Shown: piece after piece, positions 35,928 to 43,641 of the stretch
Layout of the letters: every line of letters starts with the position of its first letter
Numbering within the stretch: the first letter of the stretch is position 1
NCBI RefSeq assembly: GCF_020564625.1
Contig: NZ_JAJBZT010000002.1
Coordinates: forward strand, 513,141 to 577,140
From: Leeia speluncae
GTDB taxonomy: Bacteria > Pseudomonadota > Gammaproteobacteria > Burkholderiales > Leeiaceae
Direction: 5' to 3'
Length of the DNA: 64,000 nucleotides
The notes under the pieces: generated by a model
The model's input: the letters and a program-made list of their open reading frames with translations, nothing else
Databases searched by the model: none
Told to the model about the DNA's origin: nothing
Program-made: the position numbers and the translations under genes

Positions 35928-37397
35928 TTATCGCATTACAAATGGATCAGGGATTGGATCGTCAGAGGTACGAATCCAGACCGATTTGGTGCGGGTGTAA
36001 TCTAAGATAGATTCACTGCCACCTTCTCTGCCAAGCCCACTCATGCCATAACCACCGAAAGGGACAATCGGTGAAACAGCACGGTACGTATTCACCCAAA
36101 CAATCCCTGCCCGAATCGCCCGCGTCATGCGGTGGCCACGGGTAAGGTTGGCGGTAAAAACACCAGACGCTAGGCCGTAAGCACTATCGTTTGCTAGCGC
36201 AATGGCTTCTGCTTCGGTATCAAAGGCGATGACGCTCAGTACAGGGCCAAATAGTTCTTTCCGAATACTGGCGATGTCTTTATGTGGGCAATCTAAGATG
36301 GTTGGTAGGTAATAGTTACCATCGACTAAGGTAGGATGGCGTTTGCCACCGCACACTAGCGTTGCCCCTTGCGAAATGCTTTCTTCCACCACTTGCTGGA
36401 TATGCGCCAATTGACGAGTGGTTGCCAATGGCCCCATTTCTGTTTGCATGTCGTGAGGGTTGCCAATTTGGATTTGGGTGGCTTTTTCAGCTAGCTTGCG
36501 AAGCAGTTCATCCTTGATTGCGCGCTGAACAATTAACCGAGAACCTGCCACACAGCTTTGGCCGGATGCCGCAAAAATACCCGCGACAATACTGTTGGCG
36601 ACGCTATCTACATTTACGTCATCAAACACCACAACAGGTGACTTACCACCGAGCTCTAGGGAGGTTGCTGCTAGGTTGTTCGCCGAATTACGCACAATGT
36701 GTTGTGCCGTTTCTGGGCCACCGGTAAACGCAATCCGTGATACGAGTGGATGGCTGGTTAGCGTTTTACCGCAGTCATCTCCAAACCCGGTTATCACATT
36801 CACTACACCTGCAGGAAAGCCGGCTTCATGCACTAATTTAGCAAAGGCTAATAATGGGGCCGGGCCTTCTTCAGATGCTTTTAGGACCACCGTACAACCC
36901 GCTGCTATTGCTGGGCCTAGTTTCACTGCCGATAGAAACAGCTGAGAATTCCAAGGCACAATCGCCGCGACAACGCCGATGGGTTCACGGCGAAGGGTGA
37001 CGTCCATATCGGGTTTGTCGATGGGTAAGTGTGCACCATGCAGTTTGTCTGCAAGGCCACCAAAATAACGGTAGTACTCTGCAACATAACCAATCTGGCT
37101 ACTAGTTTCCCGAATAATCTTGCCGGTATCTCGGGTTTCTAATTCAGCCAACCAAGGTGTGTTCGCTGTGATTAATTCAGCGAGGCGAACCAACAACTTG
37201 CCTCGTTGGGTGGCACTCATATTGGCCCAAGTCGGGTCTAAAAAGGCGTTATGCGCGGCTTCAACTGCCCGATTAACATCTGCTGCTGTTGCCGCAGGCA
37301 TCCGTGCCCAAGACTGGCTGGTAGATGGATCAAAACTTTCAAAAGTTTTGCTACCATCTTCAAACACGCCATTTATATACTGCTGGAATACTTGCAA
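35928..37397 (-). CDS. NAD(P)-dependent aldehyde dehydrogenase
   Basis: The 489-residue ALDH oxidises an aldehyde to an acid. Seen: cofactor loop VAAIVPWNSQLF, ITGFGDDCGKTL, catalytic glutamate LELGGKSPVVV, catalytic cysteine SGQSCVAGSRL and the C-terminal VNTYRAVSPIVPFGGYGMSG. The start is behind a spaced purine stretch 26 nt downstream of the LLM monooxygenase. In the operon it would process an aldehyde produced by monooxygenase cleavage, perhaps a semialdehyde. Confidence 0.93.
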   Translation of the reverse strand: MQVFQQYINGVFEDGSKTFESFDPSTSQSWARMPAATAADVNRAVEAAHNAFLDPTWANMSATQRGKLLVRLAELITANTPWLAELETRDTGKIIRETSSQIGYVAEYYRYFGGLADKLHGAHLPIDKPDMDVTLRREPIGVVAAIVPWNSQLFLSAVKLGPAIAAGCTVVLKASEEGPAPLLAFAKLVHEAGFPAGVVNVITGFGDDCGKTLTSHPLVSRIAFTGGPETAQHIVRNSANNLAATSLELGGKSPVVVFDDVNVDSVANSIVAGIFAASGQSCVAGSRLIVQRAIKDELLRKLAEKATQIQIGNPHDMQTEMGPLATTRQLAHIQQVVEESISQGATLVCGGKRHPTLVDGNYYLPTILDCPHKDIASIRKELFGPVLSVIAFDTEAEAIALANDSAYGLASGVFTANLTRGHRMTRAIRAGIVWVNTYRAVSPIVPFGGYGMSGLGREGGSESILDYTRTKSVWIRTSDDPIPDPFVMR

Positions 37398-37423
37398 AGT
37401 ACACCTCCTAGCTAGCTTGCCGA

Positions 37424-38461
37424 TTAGGCAAATGCTGGCACAACCTGATCAATGAAGCGTTGTAGGGATTGCTTTTTCTGCTCAAAGGTCATGTGGCAAT
37501 CAATCCAGTAGCTGTACTGGTCATAACCCATTGCTTCATAAGACTTCAGACGTGCAATGACTTCAGCTGGCGTGCCAATCACCGTGTTTTTGCGCATTAA
37601 TTCTGGCGCGTATTGTGGATACTCAGCCATTTCTTCATCCGTTAATGCCTGAATAACACCTTGTTCAATTGGCTGCACATTCTTGAACCATTTCGCAAAG
37701 TAGCAATAGAACTTACTGACGTTCAGTGCCCCTTCTTGGATTTCTTCTTCTGTTTCGCCCACAAAGGTATGCATCAACATCATGATTTGTGGACGAGGTA
37801 CATCAGGGTTCATTTCGCAAGCGGTACGGAATTTCTCCATTAAGCTTTTTACTTCTTCATCACCACTGGCGAGCGAAGTCACTTGTACATTACAGCCATT
37901 GCTTACCGCATATTGGTGAGAGTTAGGGTCACGCGCCGCTACCCAAATTGGTGGGTATGGCTGCTGAATTGGACGTGGCACCGCGGTAGAGGTCGGGAAC
38001 TGCCAGAATTCGCCATCGTGTGCATAGTCACCTGCAAACAAACCTTGCAGAGCAGGGATCATTTCGCGCAATCTTGCGCCCGCACTCATCGCATCTAGGC
38101 CAGGGAAAAGACGTTCATATTCAAAGCCATAGGCGCCACGGGCTAGTCCAAGATCTAAACGGCCGTTTGTCATGACATCGACCAACCCAGCTTCGCCAGC
38201 CGCTTTAATTGGGTGCCAGAATGGGGCAATTAACGTGCCTGTACCTAAGCGAATGGTGCTGGTTTTATTAGCTAGGTAAGCAATATTCACTAATGGGTTC
38301 GGCGCAATGGTAAAGCCCATTGCATGGTGTTCACCAATCCATGCGGTTTCGAAACCGCCTGCTTCTGCCATTTGTACCAACTCAGTCATTTCGTTAAACA
38401 ACTGGGTATCGCTGATCTCGTTGTCGTAACGCTCCATATGCAAGAACAATGAAAATTTCAT
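37424..38461 (-). CDS. Luciferase-like (LLM) flavin-dependent monooxygenase
   Basis: A 345-residue TIM-barrel oxygenase of the bacterial luciferase family, using reduced flavin supplied by a separate reductase. Seen: MKFSLFLHMERYD, WIGEHHAMGFTIAPNPLV, RLGTGTLIAPFWHPIKAAGE, LDVMTNGRLDLGLARGAYGFEYERL style substrate/flavin loop and IGTPAEVIARLKSYEAMG. The flavin reductase gene is next upstream. Family members hydroxylate or cleave rings and alkane-like substrates; a ring-opening role here is inferred from the operon. Confidence 0.9.
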   Translation of the reverse strand: MKFSLFLHMERYDNEISDTQLFNEMTELVQMAEAGGFETAWIGEHHAMGFTIAPNPLVNIAYLANKTSTIRLGTGTLIAPFWHPIKAAGEAGLVDVMTNGRLDLGLARGAYGFEYERLFPGLDAMSAGARLREMIPALQGLFAGDYAHDGEFWQFPTSTAVPRPIQQPYPPIWVAARDPNSHQYAVSNGCNVQVTSLASGDEEVKSLMEKFRTACEMNPDVPRPQIMMLMHTFVGETEEEIQEGALNVSKFYCYFAKWFKNVQPIEQGVIQALTDEEMAEYPQYAPELMRKNTVIGTPAEVIARLKSYEAMGYDQYSYWIDCHMTFEQKKQSLQRFIDQVVPAFA

Positions 38462-38523
38462 CTTTCTAATCCTTCATGGGTAAGCAATTGCCAACTAGGC
38501 AATGGGGGTATGACCAAATTGAA

Positions 38524-39459
38524 TTAAATAGGGGTGCGCGCTAGTTGTTGCACAGTGCCTTGGCTGGCATCACCCACATAAACACCAAACGCATCTTCGC
38601 TTCGCTCTTTCACATAGCGTTTTAGCATCATGGCAACTGCTTCATCCTTGATCAGAGACCAATCAATTGCTTGGAATGGGATGAGTACTAAGTTGCCATC
38701 TGACGGTAGGTCAGAAATCAGGCGACCACGGTAGTAAATATTGCTAGCCCCATTTGCCCGTGCGTCATCAAATACCGCAAACAGAAAATCTAATTGAGAG
38801 GTCAAGTTGAGCGATTTCAGTAACCCTAACAGGCTAGATTTTTCTGTTTCTGGCTGTAATTTGTTGCCAGCAGGCAGGGTCAAGTTACCATCGTCATTTT
38901 TAATCATTACAATTGAATGATGTTGCTCAAGAATAGCCCCTACTCTTGCGCTGGCTGACGCTAATGCATCTTGTGACAAACTAAATGAAACGTAGGCACC
39001 TTTGCAGTAACCAAGTGGATTGACGGGCTGGTGATCAAAATCGACTACTTCGCCAATTAAAATTATATGGTCACCCGCATCGACTACTTGGTGAGTTTTA
39101 CAGTCAAACCATGCGGCTGAATCAGAAACAATGGGTGCGCCGGTGGTTGCTTCGTGCCAAGCAGCTTGGGCAAACTTATCCGGTGCTTTCGAGGCGAAAA
39201 TGCTGGAAACGTTTTTCTGGTTTTCCGCCAAAATGCTGACAGAGAAAATATCTGCCTCAGAGAAAATAGGGTAACTAGAGGCTGTTTTGCCAATGCATAC
39301 CAGTAAAAGTGCTGGTGATAGCGAAACAGATGTAAATGAATTGGCGGTAAAGCCGCGTGGCGTGCCGTCTGGTTGACGAGTACAGACCACGGTCACACCG
39401 GTGACAAATGAACCGAGTGCTTTACGAAATTCCATTGGATCAATTGTTTTTTCTGACAT
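38524..39459 (-). CDS. Flavin reductase with C-terminal Nudix-like extension
   Basis: The 311-residue protein has an N-terminal flavin-reductase domain (about 1-160: FVTGVTVVCTRQPDGTPRGFTANSFTSVSLSPALLL, the latter shown in part as GVTVVCT and GFTANSFTSVS) that supplies FMNH2 to the adjacent luciferase-like monooxygenase. Residues about 165-311 are extra. They begin AILEQHHSIVMIKND, LTLPAG and continue with NLTSQLDFLFAVFDD, a layout like a Nudix fold, but the REXXEE catalytic box is missing. The extension may be regulatory. Confidence 0.85.
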   Translation of the reverse strand: MSEKTIDPMEFRKALGSFVTGVTVVCTRQPDGTPRGFTANSFTSVSLSPALLLVCIGKTASSYPIFSEADIFSVSILAENQKNVSSIFASKAPDKFAQAAWHEATTGAPIVSDSAAWFDCKTHQVVDAGDHIILIGEVVDFDHQPVNPLGYCKGAYVSFSLSQDALASASARVGAILEQHHSIVMIKNDDGNLTLPAGNKLQPETEKSSLLGLLKSLNLTSQLDFLFAVFDDARANGASNIYYRGRLISDLPSDGNLVLIPFQAIDWSLIKDEAVAMMLKRYVKERSEDAFGVYVGDASQGTVQQLARTPI

Positions 39460-39509
39460 GTGCTTCTCTCCTTTGGCACTTCCAGATGCAAACTAACCGC
39501 GAACGAATG

Positions 39510-40313
39510 TTAATTCAGTGCTTTTTCTAAAAAATCGTTCAGTGCCGTATTGGTTTCTGATGGTGAAGTGATTCCCATCATGTGTTTTGCGTTCTTTATT
39601 ACGTGGCAAACCCCGTTTGGGCTGGCATTTGCCATGTTTTGCGACATTTCTGGCGAAGAATTTGGATCGAACTCTCCGGTCAAGAAAAGAGTAGGCATGG
39701 TCAATTTCTCAAACTTGCCTTCATGCGTCCGATCAGATGTCGCAAATAATTGGTAGGTTCTGGCATAGCCAACCGGATTCACCGTGGTTAGAAAATGCCG
39801 AACCAAAGCTTCTTCATGCTTTAGATGCGCTGGAACGGGGTCCCCAAACCAGCGTGCGATAGTGGCCGTGAGGCTAGCTGGCGAACCTGGGTCCGCTAAT
39901 TCCTTTGCCCGATTTTCTACCGCTTGTCTTTGCGCTACACTTCGGCAATAGACCGCATTCATCGGTACTAAGCGTATGACGCGCTCTGGCCAAGTCAGTG
40001 CAAACTCTAGCGACACCAATGCCCCCATCGAATGCCCGACAATATTGGCTTTTTTAATGCCTAGATCATCCATCAGCCTTGCTAACTGCACTGCGTAATC
40101 TTCCAGAATGGCCTCATCTGGTGGCAGTTCACTTCCGCCATGCCCTAACATGTCGTAACAAACGACACGATAGTGACGTGAGAAAAACTCGATTTGCGGT
40201 TGCCATACTTCTTTACCCATCCCAACACCATGAATAAAGATAATGCATTCGCCTTGGCCAGCTGACACATAGGATGTGCCATTGCTGAGTTGCGCGTCAC
40301 GAGTCGTTCCCAT
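39510..40313 (-). CDS. Alpha/beta-fold hydrolase
   Basis: A 267-residue hydrolase with oxyanion region IFIHGVGMGKEVW, nucleophile elbow VGHSMGALVSLEF (serine), an acid in TGEFDPNSSP and a C-terminal histidine in NAKHMMGI. Enzymes of this type open lactones or cleave amides and C-C bonds in ring-degradation pathways. I chose ATG 40313, 7 nt after the stop of the DUF1185 gene, behind GAGGTGACC; earlier in-frame starts overlap that gene. Confidence 0.88.
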   Translation of the reverse strand: MGTTRDAQLSNGTSYVSAGQGECIIFIHGVGMGKEVWQPQIEFFSRHYRVVCYDMLGHGGSELPPDEAILEDYAVQLARLMDDLGIKKANIVGHSMGALVSLEFALTWPERVIRLVPMNAVYCRSVAQRQAVENRAKELADPGSPASLTATIARWFGDPVPAHLKHEEALVRHFLTTVNPVGYARTYQLFATSDRTHEGKFEKLTMPTLFLTGEFDPNSSPEMSQNMANASPNGVCHVIKNAKHMMGITSPSETNTALNDFLEKALN

Positions 40314-40320
40314 GGTCACC

Positions 40321-40911
40321 TCAGGCATTCTCGTTACTGCCAAGGTCTTTAAGATCTTGGTAGCGATCGCCAATACGATGATGTGGACGACCACCAATGG
40401 ATGCGCCTAATGCAATCACGATTTCATCATGCGCTGGGGCATCATTAATTGAGAATTGCACAGTGAGGTAATGAGAGCGCATGCCTTCATCGTCTTTGTG
40501 CATTAGTGGAATCACCACTGGGCAGTTTGGGCCGCCACGCACATTGGTAAAACTTAGGTAACTTTTTGCACCTACCGCTTTACGGTAGTGATTACCAAAA
40601 CGAAGGGTGTGGATAAGGGCAGAAGCGTGTTCCACTTCGCCAGAGGTGCCGACAATGGCTGCTTTACCGTAGCCTTCTACTGCCTCACCTGAACCTGTAA
40701 TTTCCAGAATCTTTTTGGTTAGTAGCTCGCCTAGAACAGGGGCGCATGCATGAATCTCTGGCTTAAGATCTTCTACAAAGCCTTTTCCGTGCCAAGGGTT
40801 TTTTACTACTGCGGCAATGCCAATGAGTGTTAATGGTTTTGCTGCTGCTTTGCCACCCTCAATCAGGGTGTCCTCTACGTAGGTTACTACCTTACGAATT
40901 TCTACAGTCAT
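40321..40911 (-). CDS. DUF1185 (amino acid synthesis family) protein
   Basis: A 196-residue cytoplasmic protein of the DUF1185 family, annotated as amino acid synthesis protein but without a firmly known reaction. Seen: IRKVVTYVEDTLIEGG, VVKNPWHGKGFVEDL, GKAAIVGTSGEVEHASALIHT and a Gly/His-rich GASIGGRPHHRIGDR C-terminus. It is the first gene of the long operon and starts 53 nt below the palindromic operator at 40964. Confidence 0.88.
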   Translation of the reverse strand: MTVEIRKVVTYVEDTLIEGGKAAAKPLTLIGIAAVVKNPWHGKGFVEDLKPEIHACAPVLGELLTKKILEITGSGEAVEGYGKAAIVGTSGEVEHASALIHTLRFGNHYRKAVGAKSYLSFTNVRGGPNCPVVIPLMHKDDEGMRSHYLTVQFSINDAPAHDEIVIALGASIGGRPHHRIGDRYQDLKDLGSNENA

Positions 40912-40963
40912 TTTTCGATCCTCAACAGTCCGTTATGTGGTTGATTACCGGCTCAGTGAAATC

Positions 40964-40975
40964 ATGGTATACCAT
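40964..40975. promoter_or_regulatory. GntR-type operator 1 (ATGGTATACCAT)
   Basis: A perfect 12-bp palindrome in front of the DUF1185-led operon. The T-x-GT-N2-AC-x-A core is the operator shape of FCD-type GntR regulators. A second near-perfect copy lies 44 bp away and a third before 43452. Confidence 0.75.
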
Positions 40976-41007
40976 AATATAAACAGACTGCAACAACTTT
41001 TTGTATT

Positions 41008-41019
41008 ATGGTATACCAA
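41008..41019. promoter_or_regulatory. GntR-type operator 2 (ATGGTATACCAA)
   Basis: Eleven of twelve bases match the ATGGTATACCAT palindrome. It lies between a possible -35 (TTGTAT, 41001-41006) and TATAAT (41026-41031) on the plus strand, so a bound repressor would block the 41099 gene, while operator 1 serves the divergent operon. Confidence 0.7.
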
Positions 41020-41025
41020 AGCGAC

Positions 41026-41031
41026 TATAAT
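41026..41031 (+). promoter_or_regulatory. Candidate -10 box of the 41099 CMD gene
   Basis: Perfect TATAAT, 68 nt ahead of the ATG, with a weak TTGTAT at 41001-41006 (19-nt spacing). Operator 2 sits between the two boxes. Confidence 0.5.
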
Positions 41032-41098
41032 AACCTTGTAGAGGACTTTTTAGTGGCTTGCTTGTTTCTATCTGATTGATATGTAAGGAAAAAATACG

Positions 41099-41476
41099 AT
41101 GAGTGATAAATTTGATGCCGGGTTGGCCATTCGTAAATCTGTACTTGGCGAAGCGTATGTAAATCAATCTATCCAAAATGCAGATGCATTGGCGATGGAA
41201 TTACAAACCTTAGTGACAGAATATTGTTGGGGAACCGTTTGGGCGCGTGAAGGCTTGGCCAAGCGAGATCGCAGCCTGTTAAATTTAGGAATGATTGCTG
41301 CTTTAAACCGCCCACATGAATTCAAATTGCATGTGCAAGGCGCGTTAAATAATGGGCTAACAAAAGAAGAGATTGTCGAGGCAATTTTACAAATTGCGAT
41401 TTATTGTGGCGTCCCTGCCGCTGTCGATAGCATGCGAATTGCCAGAGAAGTGTTTGCGCAAAACCCAGAAGCTTAA
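41099..41476 (+). CDS. Carboxymuconolactone decarboxylase family protein
   Basis: A 125-residue CMD/AhpD-fold protein with the family core WGTVWAREGLAKRDRSLLNLGMI and HVQGALNNGLTKEEIVEAILQI. The single CMD domain with its histidine suggests a decarboxylase or lactone enzyme of ring catabolism rather than AhpD, as no CxxC is seen. It is divergent from the DUF1185 operon and shares the operator region, so probably the same regulon. Confidence 0.88.
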   Translation: MSDKFDAGLAIRKSVLGEAYVNQSIQNADALAMELQTLVTEYCWGTVWAREGLAKRDRSLLNLGMIAALNRPHEFKLHVQGALNNGLTKEEIVEAILQIAIYCGVPAAVDSMRIAREVFAQNPEA

Positions 41477-42564
41477 TTGCCCGCTTGGGCTGCAATCAGC
41501 TCTTCGACTAAGGTGTTGATTAAGGTCGCCGCAGATAGATTGCGCGCCTTAGCTGCGCTCATGCCTGCCCATTGCGCGGCGTAAGCAACGTTGCCTTTTC
41601 CTTTTGCTGCCGCATGGAGGGCTTTACCCGCATCATATGTAAGCGGGTAATCTGGAATCGTCGGTGCATTTGGCTGTTCGCCCAACGCCGTTAGCTGGTT
41701 GCAAAATCCTCTTGCTGGTCGGCCGGAAATGGATTTGGTTAATGTAGTTGGCAGAACAGGCTGCTGAAAAAAAGCGGCTCGGTAGGCGGCATCGGCCGCG
41801 GACTCTGGCGTGGTGACAAATGCGGTGCCTAATTGCACAGCGTCGGCACCCACAGCGAATGCTTGTGCAATGTCTGCTCCATTCATTAATCCACCCGCAG
41901 CAATAATCGGTAAATGGCTTACTTGTTTAAGCTCGCGTACCAAATCTAAGGTAGGAAGTTCACTATCTGCTGCGCTTGGATCAAACATCCCTCGGTGTCC
42001 GCCCGCTTCAATGCCTTGCGCAACAATGGCGTCTAACCCAGCTTCGGTAATGGCTGTTGCTTCTGTGATAGAGGTTGCCGTTGCTAGTAAGGTAATACCC
42101 GCGGTTTTGAATGCTGCAATCTGTTCGCTTGATGGCAATCCAAAATGAAAGCTGATCACCGCTGGCTTTTCAGCCAATAGCATCTCAAACATAGCGGTAT
42201 CGACTAAAAACGATTGATAGATTTCCCTTAAGGTAGATGGGACGGGGACATCAAACTCTTGGAATGTGGGCGCTAGATAAGCTAGCCATGCTTGGCTAAC
42301 GGCAACATCTATTTTTGCGGGTGCATGGCAAAACACATTCACGTTAAACGGTTTGTCGGTTAGTGCGCGAGTCGCCGCTATTACTTCTTTTGCCGCCTGC
42401 GCATTCATGGCGCCCAGCCCTAGTGCCCCTAAACCACCCGCATTTGATACCGCTGCCGCCATGGCTGGCGTGCTAACACCTGCCATGGGTGCTTGAAGGA
42501 TAGGATGTGTGATGCCCAGTTTAGCTAAGAACGTTGGAATGGCAATGGTGGATTGATTCGGCAT
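41473..42564 (-). CDS. Nitronate monooxygenase family protein
   Basis: A 363-residue FMN-dependent TIM-barrel of the nitronate monooxygenase/2-nitropropane dioxygenase family: LGITHPILQAPMAGVSTPAMAAAVSNAGGLG (in part HPILQAPMAGVSTP), QGIEAGGHRGMF with the conserved Gly-His, and IAAGGLMNGADIAQAFAVGADAVQLGTAF style phosphate loop. It oxidises nitronates or related substrates. It ends 4 nt inside the convergent CMD gene and follows the binding-protein gene 42688-43452. Confidence 0.87.
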   Translation of the reverse strand: MPNQSTIAIPTFLAKLGITHPILQAPMAGVSTPAMAAAVSNAGGLGALGLGAMNAQAAKEVIAATRALTDKPFNVNVFCHAPAKIDVAVSQAWLAYLAPTFQEFDVPVPSTLREIYQSFLVDTAMFEMLLAEKPAVISFHFGLPSSEQIAAFKTAGITLLATATSITEATAITEAGLDAIVAQGIEAGGHRGMFDPSAADSELPTLDLVRELKQVSHLPIIAAGGLMNGADIAQAFAVGADAVQLGTAFVTTPESAADAAYRAAFFQQPVLPTTLTKSISGRPARGFCNQLTALGEQPNAPTIPDYPLTYDAGKALHAAAKGKGNVAYAAQWAGMSAAKARNLSAATLINTLVEELIAAQAGN

Positions 42565-42647
42565 CTCTCATCCTTCTGGCTAAGGTTGGGCAAAACAGCT
42601 TGTATGCGTAGAAAGAGATGAGGGCGAACAATGAAAACGCAAGGGAT

Positions 42648-42674
42648 CAATGCCTAAGTCATGCTTAGGCATTG
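42648..42674. repeat. Hairpin between the binding-protein and nitronate monooxygenase genes
   Basis: CAATGCCTAAG pairs perfectly over 11 bp with CTTAGGCATTG around a 5-nt loop. No T run follows on either strand, so this looks like an intercistronic mRNA-stability hairpin as at 34437. Confidence 0.55.
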
Positions 42675-42687
42675 AAATTGTTTTGGT

Positions 42688-43452
42688 TTAATACACGTTA
42701 AACATGAAGTATTTATTCATGATTTGTTGGTAAACACCAGATTTTCGGATATTTGTAATCGCTGTGCTAAACCGATTGGCCAAGGCTTTATTGTTAAGTT
42801 TAACCACCACCCCTTCGCCAATCCCCATGTATTTGCTATCTCTAATGGGAGAGCCAACGAGTTCTAGCCCTTTGCCGGCAGGTGTTTGAACATAGCCATA
42901 ATAAGCAGAGACCATATCATCTAATGCGATGTCAATTTCTCCCGCCTGCAGTGATTTGTACATGTCGGCAGTGGTAGAGAAAGTCTTTAACGGTACTTCT
43001 GGATAACGTCCCCGCATCAGGTTTTCATAAATTGTCCCTGCTTGTGCGCCAGCGGTTTTTCCTTTTAGATCAAGCGCAGTAATATAAGTTGTCAGATACT
43101 TCTTTTTCTTTGCAACAAAACTGGCTGGGCTGCGCGTATATCGCTCACTAAAAGAGACAATTTTTTGACGTTCGGCAGTAATAGACATGCTGGAAATAAC
43201 CGCATCCACCTTTCCGCTAGAAACAGAGGGAATCAATTCTTCCCATGGGGTTTTGACTACGACACAGGTCACTTTCATGTCAGCACAGAGTGCATGGGTT
43301 ATCTCTACATTAAACCCTTTGACTTGGCCTCCCTCCATATAGTCAAAAGGGGGAAGTGCTCCTTGAATGGCGATTTTTAATGTTTCAGCCTGTGTGAACG
43401 TGCTAATTAGTCCGCATAGTCCGATGCCGAGAAGCCGCCGTTGTTTTGTCAT
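42688..43452 (-). CDS. Amino-acid-type periplasmic binding protein (copy 1)
   Basis: A 254-residue family 3 solute-binding protein with a signal peptide (about 1-22, ending in TQA). Seen: LKIAIQGALPPFDYMEGGQVKGFNVEI style N-lobe, the conserved IPSVSSGKVDAVISSMSITAERQ hinge region in part as SGKVDAVISSM, and GEIDIALDD. It resembles arginine/ornithine/lysine or opine binders. No permease is adjacent. It is near-identical in layout to copy 2, and its promoter has a perfect operator 72 nt ahead. Confidence 0.88.
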   Translation of the reverse strand: MTKQRRLLGIGLCGLISTFTQAETLKIAIQGALPPFDYMEGGQVKGFNVEITHALCADMKVTCVVVKTPWEELIPSVSSGKVDAVISSMSITAERQKIVSFSERYTRSPASFVAKKKKYLTTYITALDLKGKTAGAQAGTIYENLMRGRYPEVPLKTFSTTADMYKSLQAGEIDIALDDMVSAYYGYVQTPAGKGLELVGSPIRDSKYMGIGEGVVVKLNNKALANRFSTAITNIRKSGVYQQIMNKYFMFNVY

Positions 43453-43521
43453 GAAAATGCTCTCCTGAGTATGAATTAACCGCCAACACGAAGGCTGTTA
43501 ACGGATCTTTATATCTGTATA

Positions 43522-43537
43522 TTATGGTATACCATAA
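43522..43537. promoter_or_regulatory. GntR-type operator 3 (TTATGGTATACCATAA)
   Basis: A 16-bp perfect palindrome containing the same ATGGTATACCAT as operators 1 and 2, placed about 70 nt before the start of the 42688-43452 gene. Confidence 0.75.
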
Positions 43538-43582
43538 ATTTTTGACGAAGTAATTACTCAGAAAATATGGGCGACAAACGGT

Positions 43583-43619
43583 ATGGAAAAGCCCATGTAA
43601 GTTGTAGCGTTACACGGGC
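43583..43619 (-). terminator. Terminator after binding-protein copy 2
   Basis: GCCCATGTAA and TTACACGGGC form a stem with one mismatch; on the minus strand TTTTCC follows. It separates the two duplicated genes, so each is its own transcript. Confidence 0.65.
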
Positions 43620-43641
43620 AATGTGAATGGGAAAAGATTTG

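Noticed and set aside
41473-41476. Convergent overlap of the CMD and nitronate monooxygenase genes as a regulatory device
   Set aside because: A four-base tail-to-tail overlap also occurs at 47108-47111 and 56699-56702; it looks like ordinary compactness of this genome.
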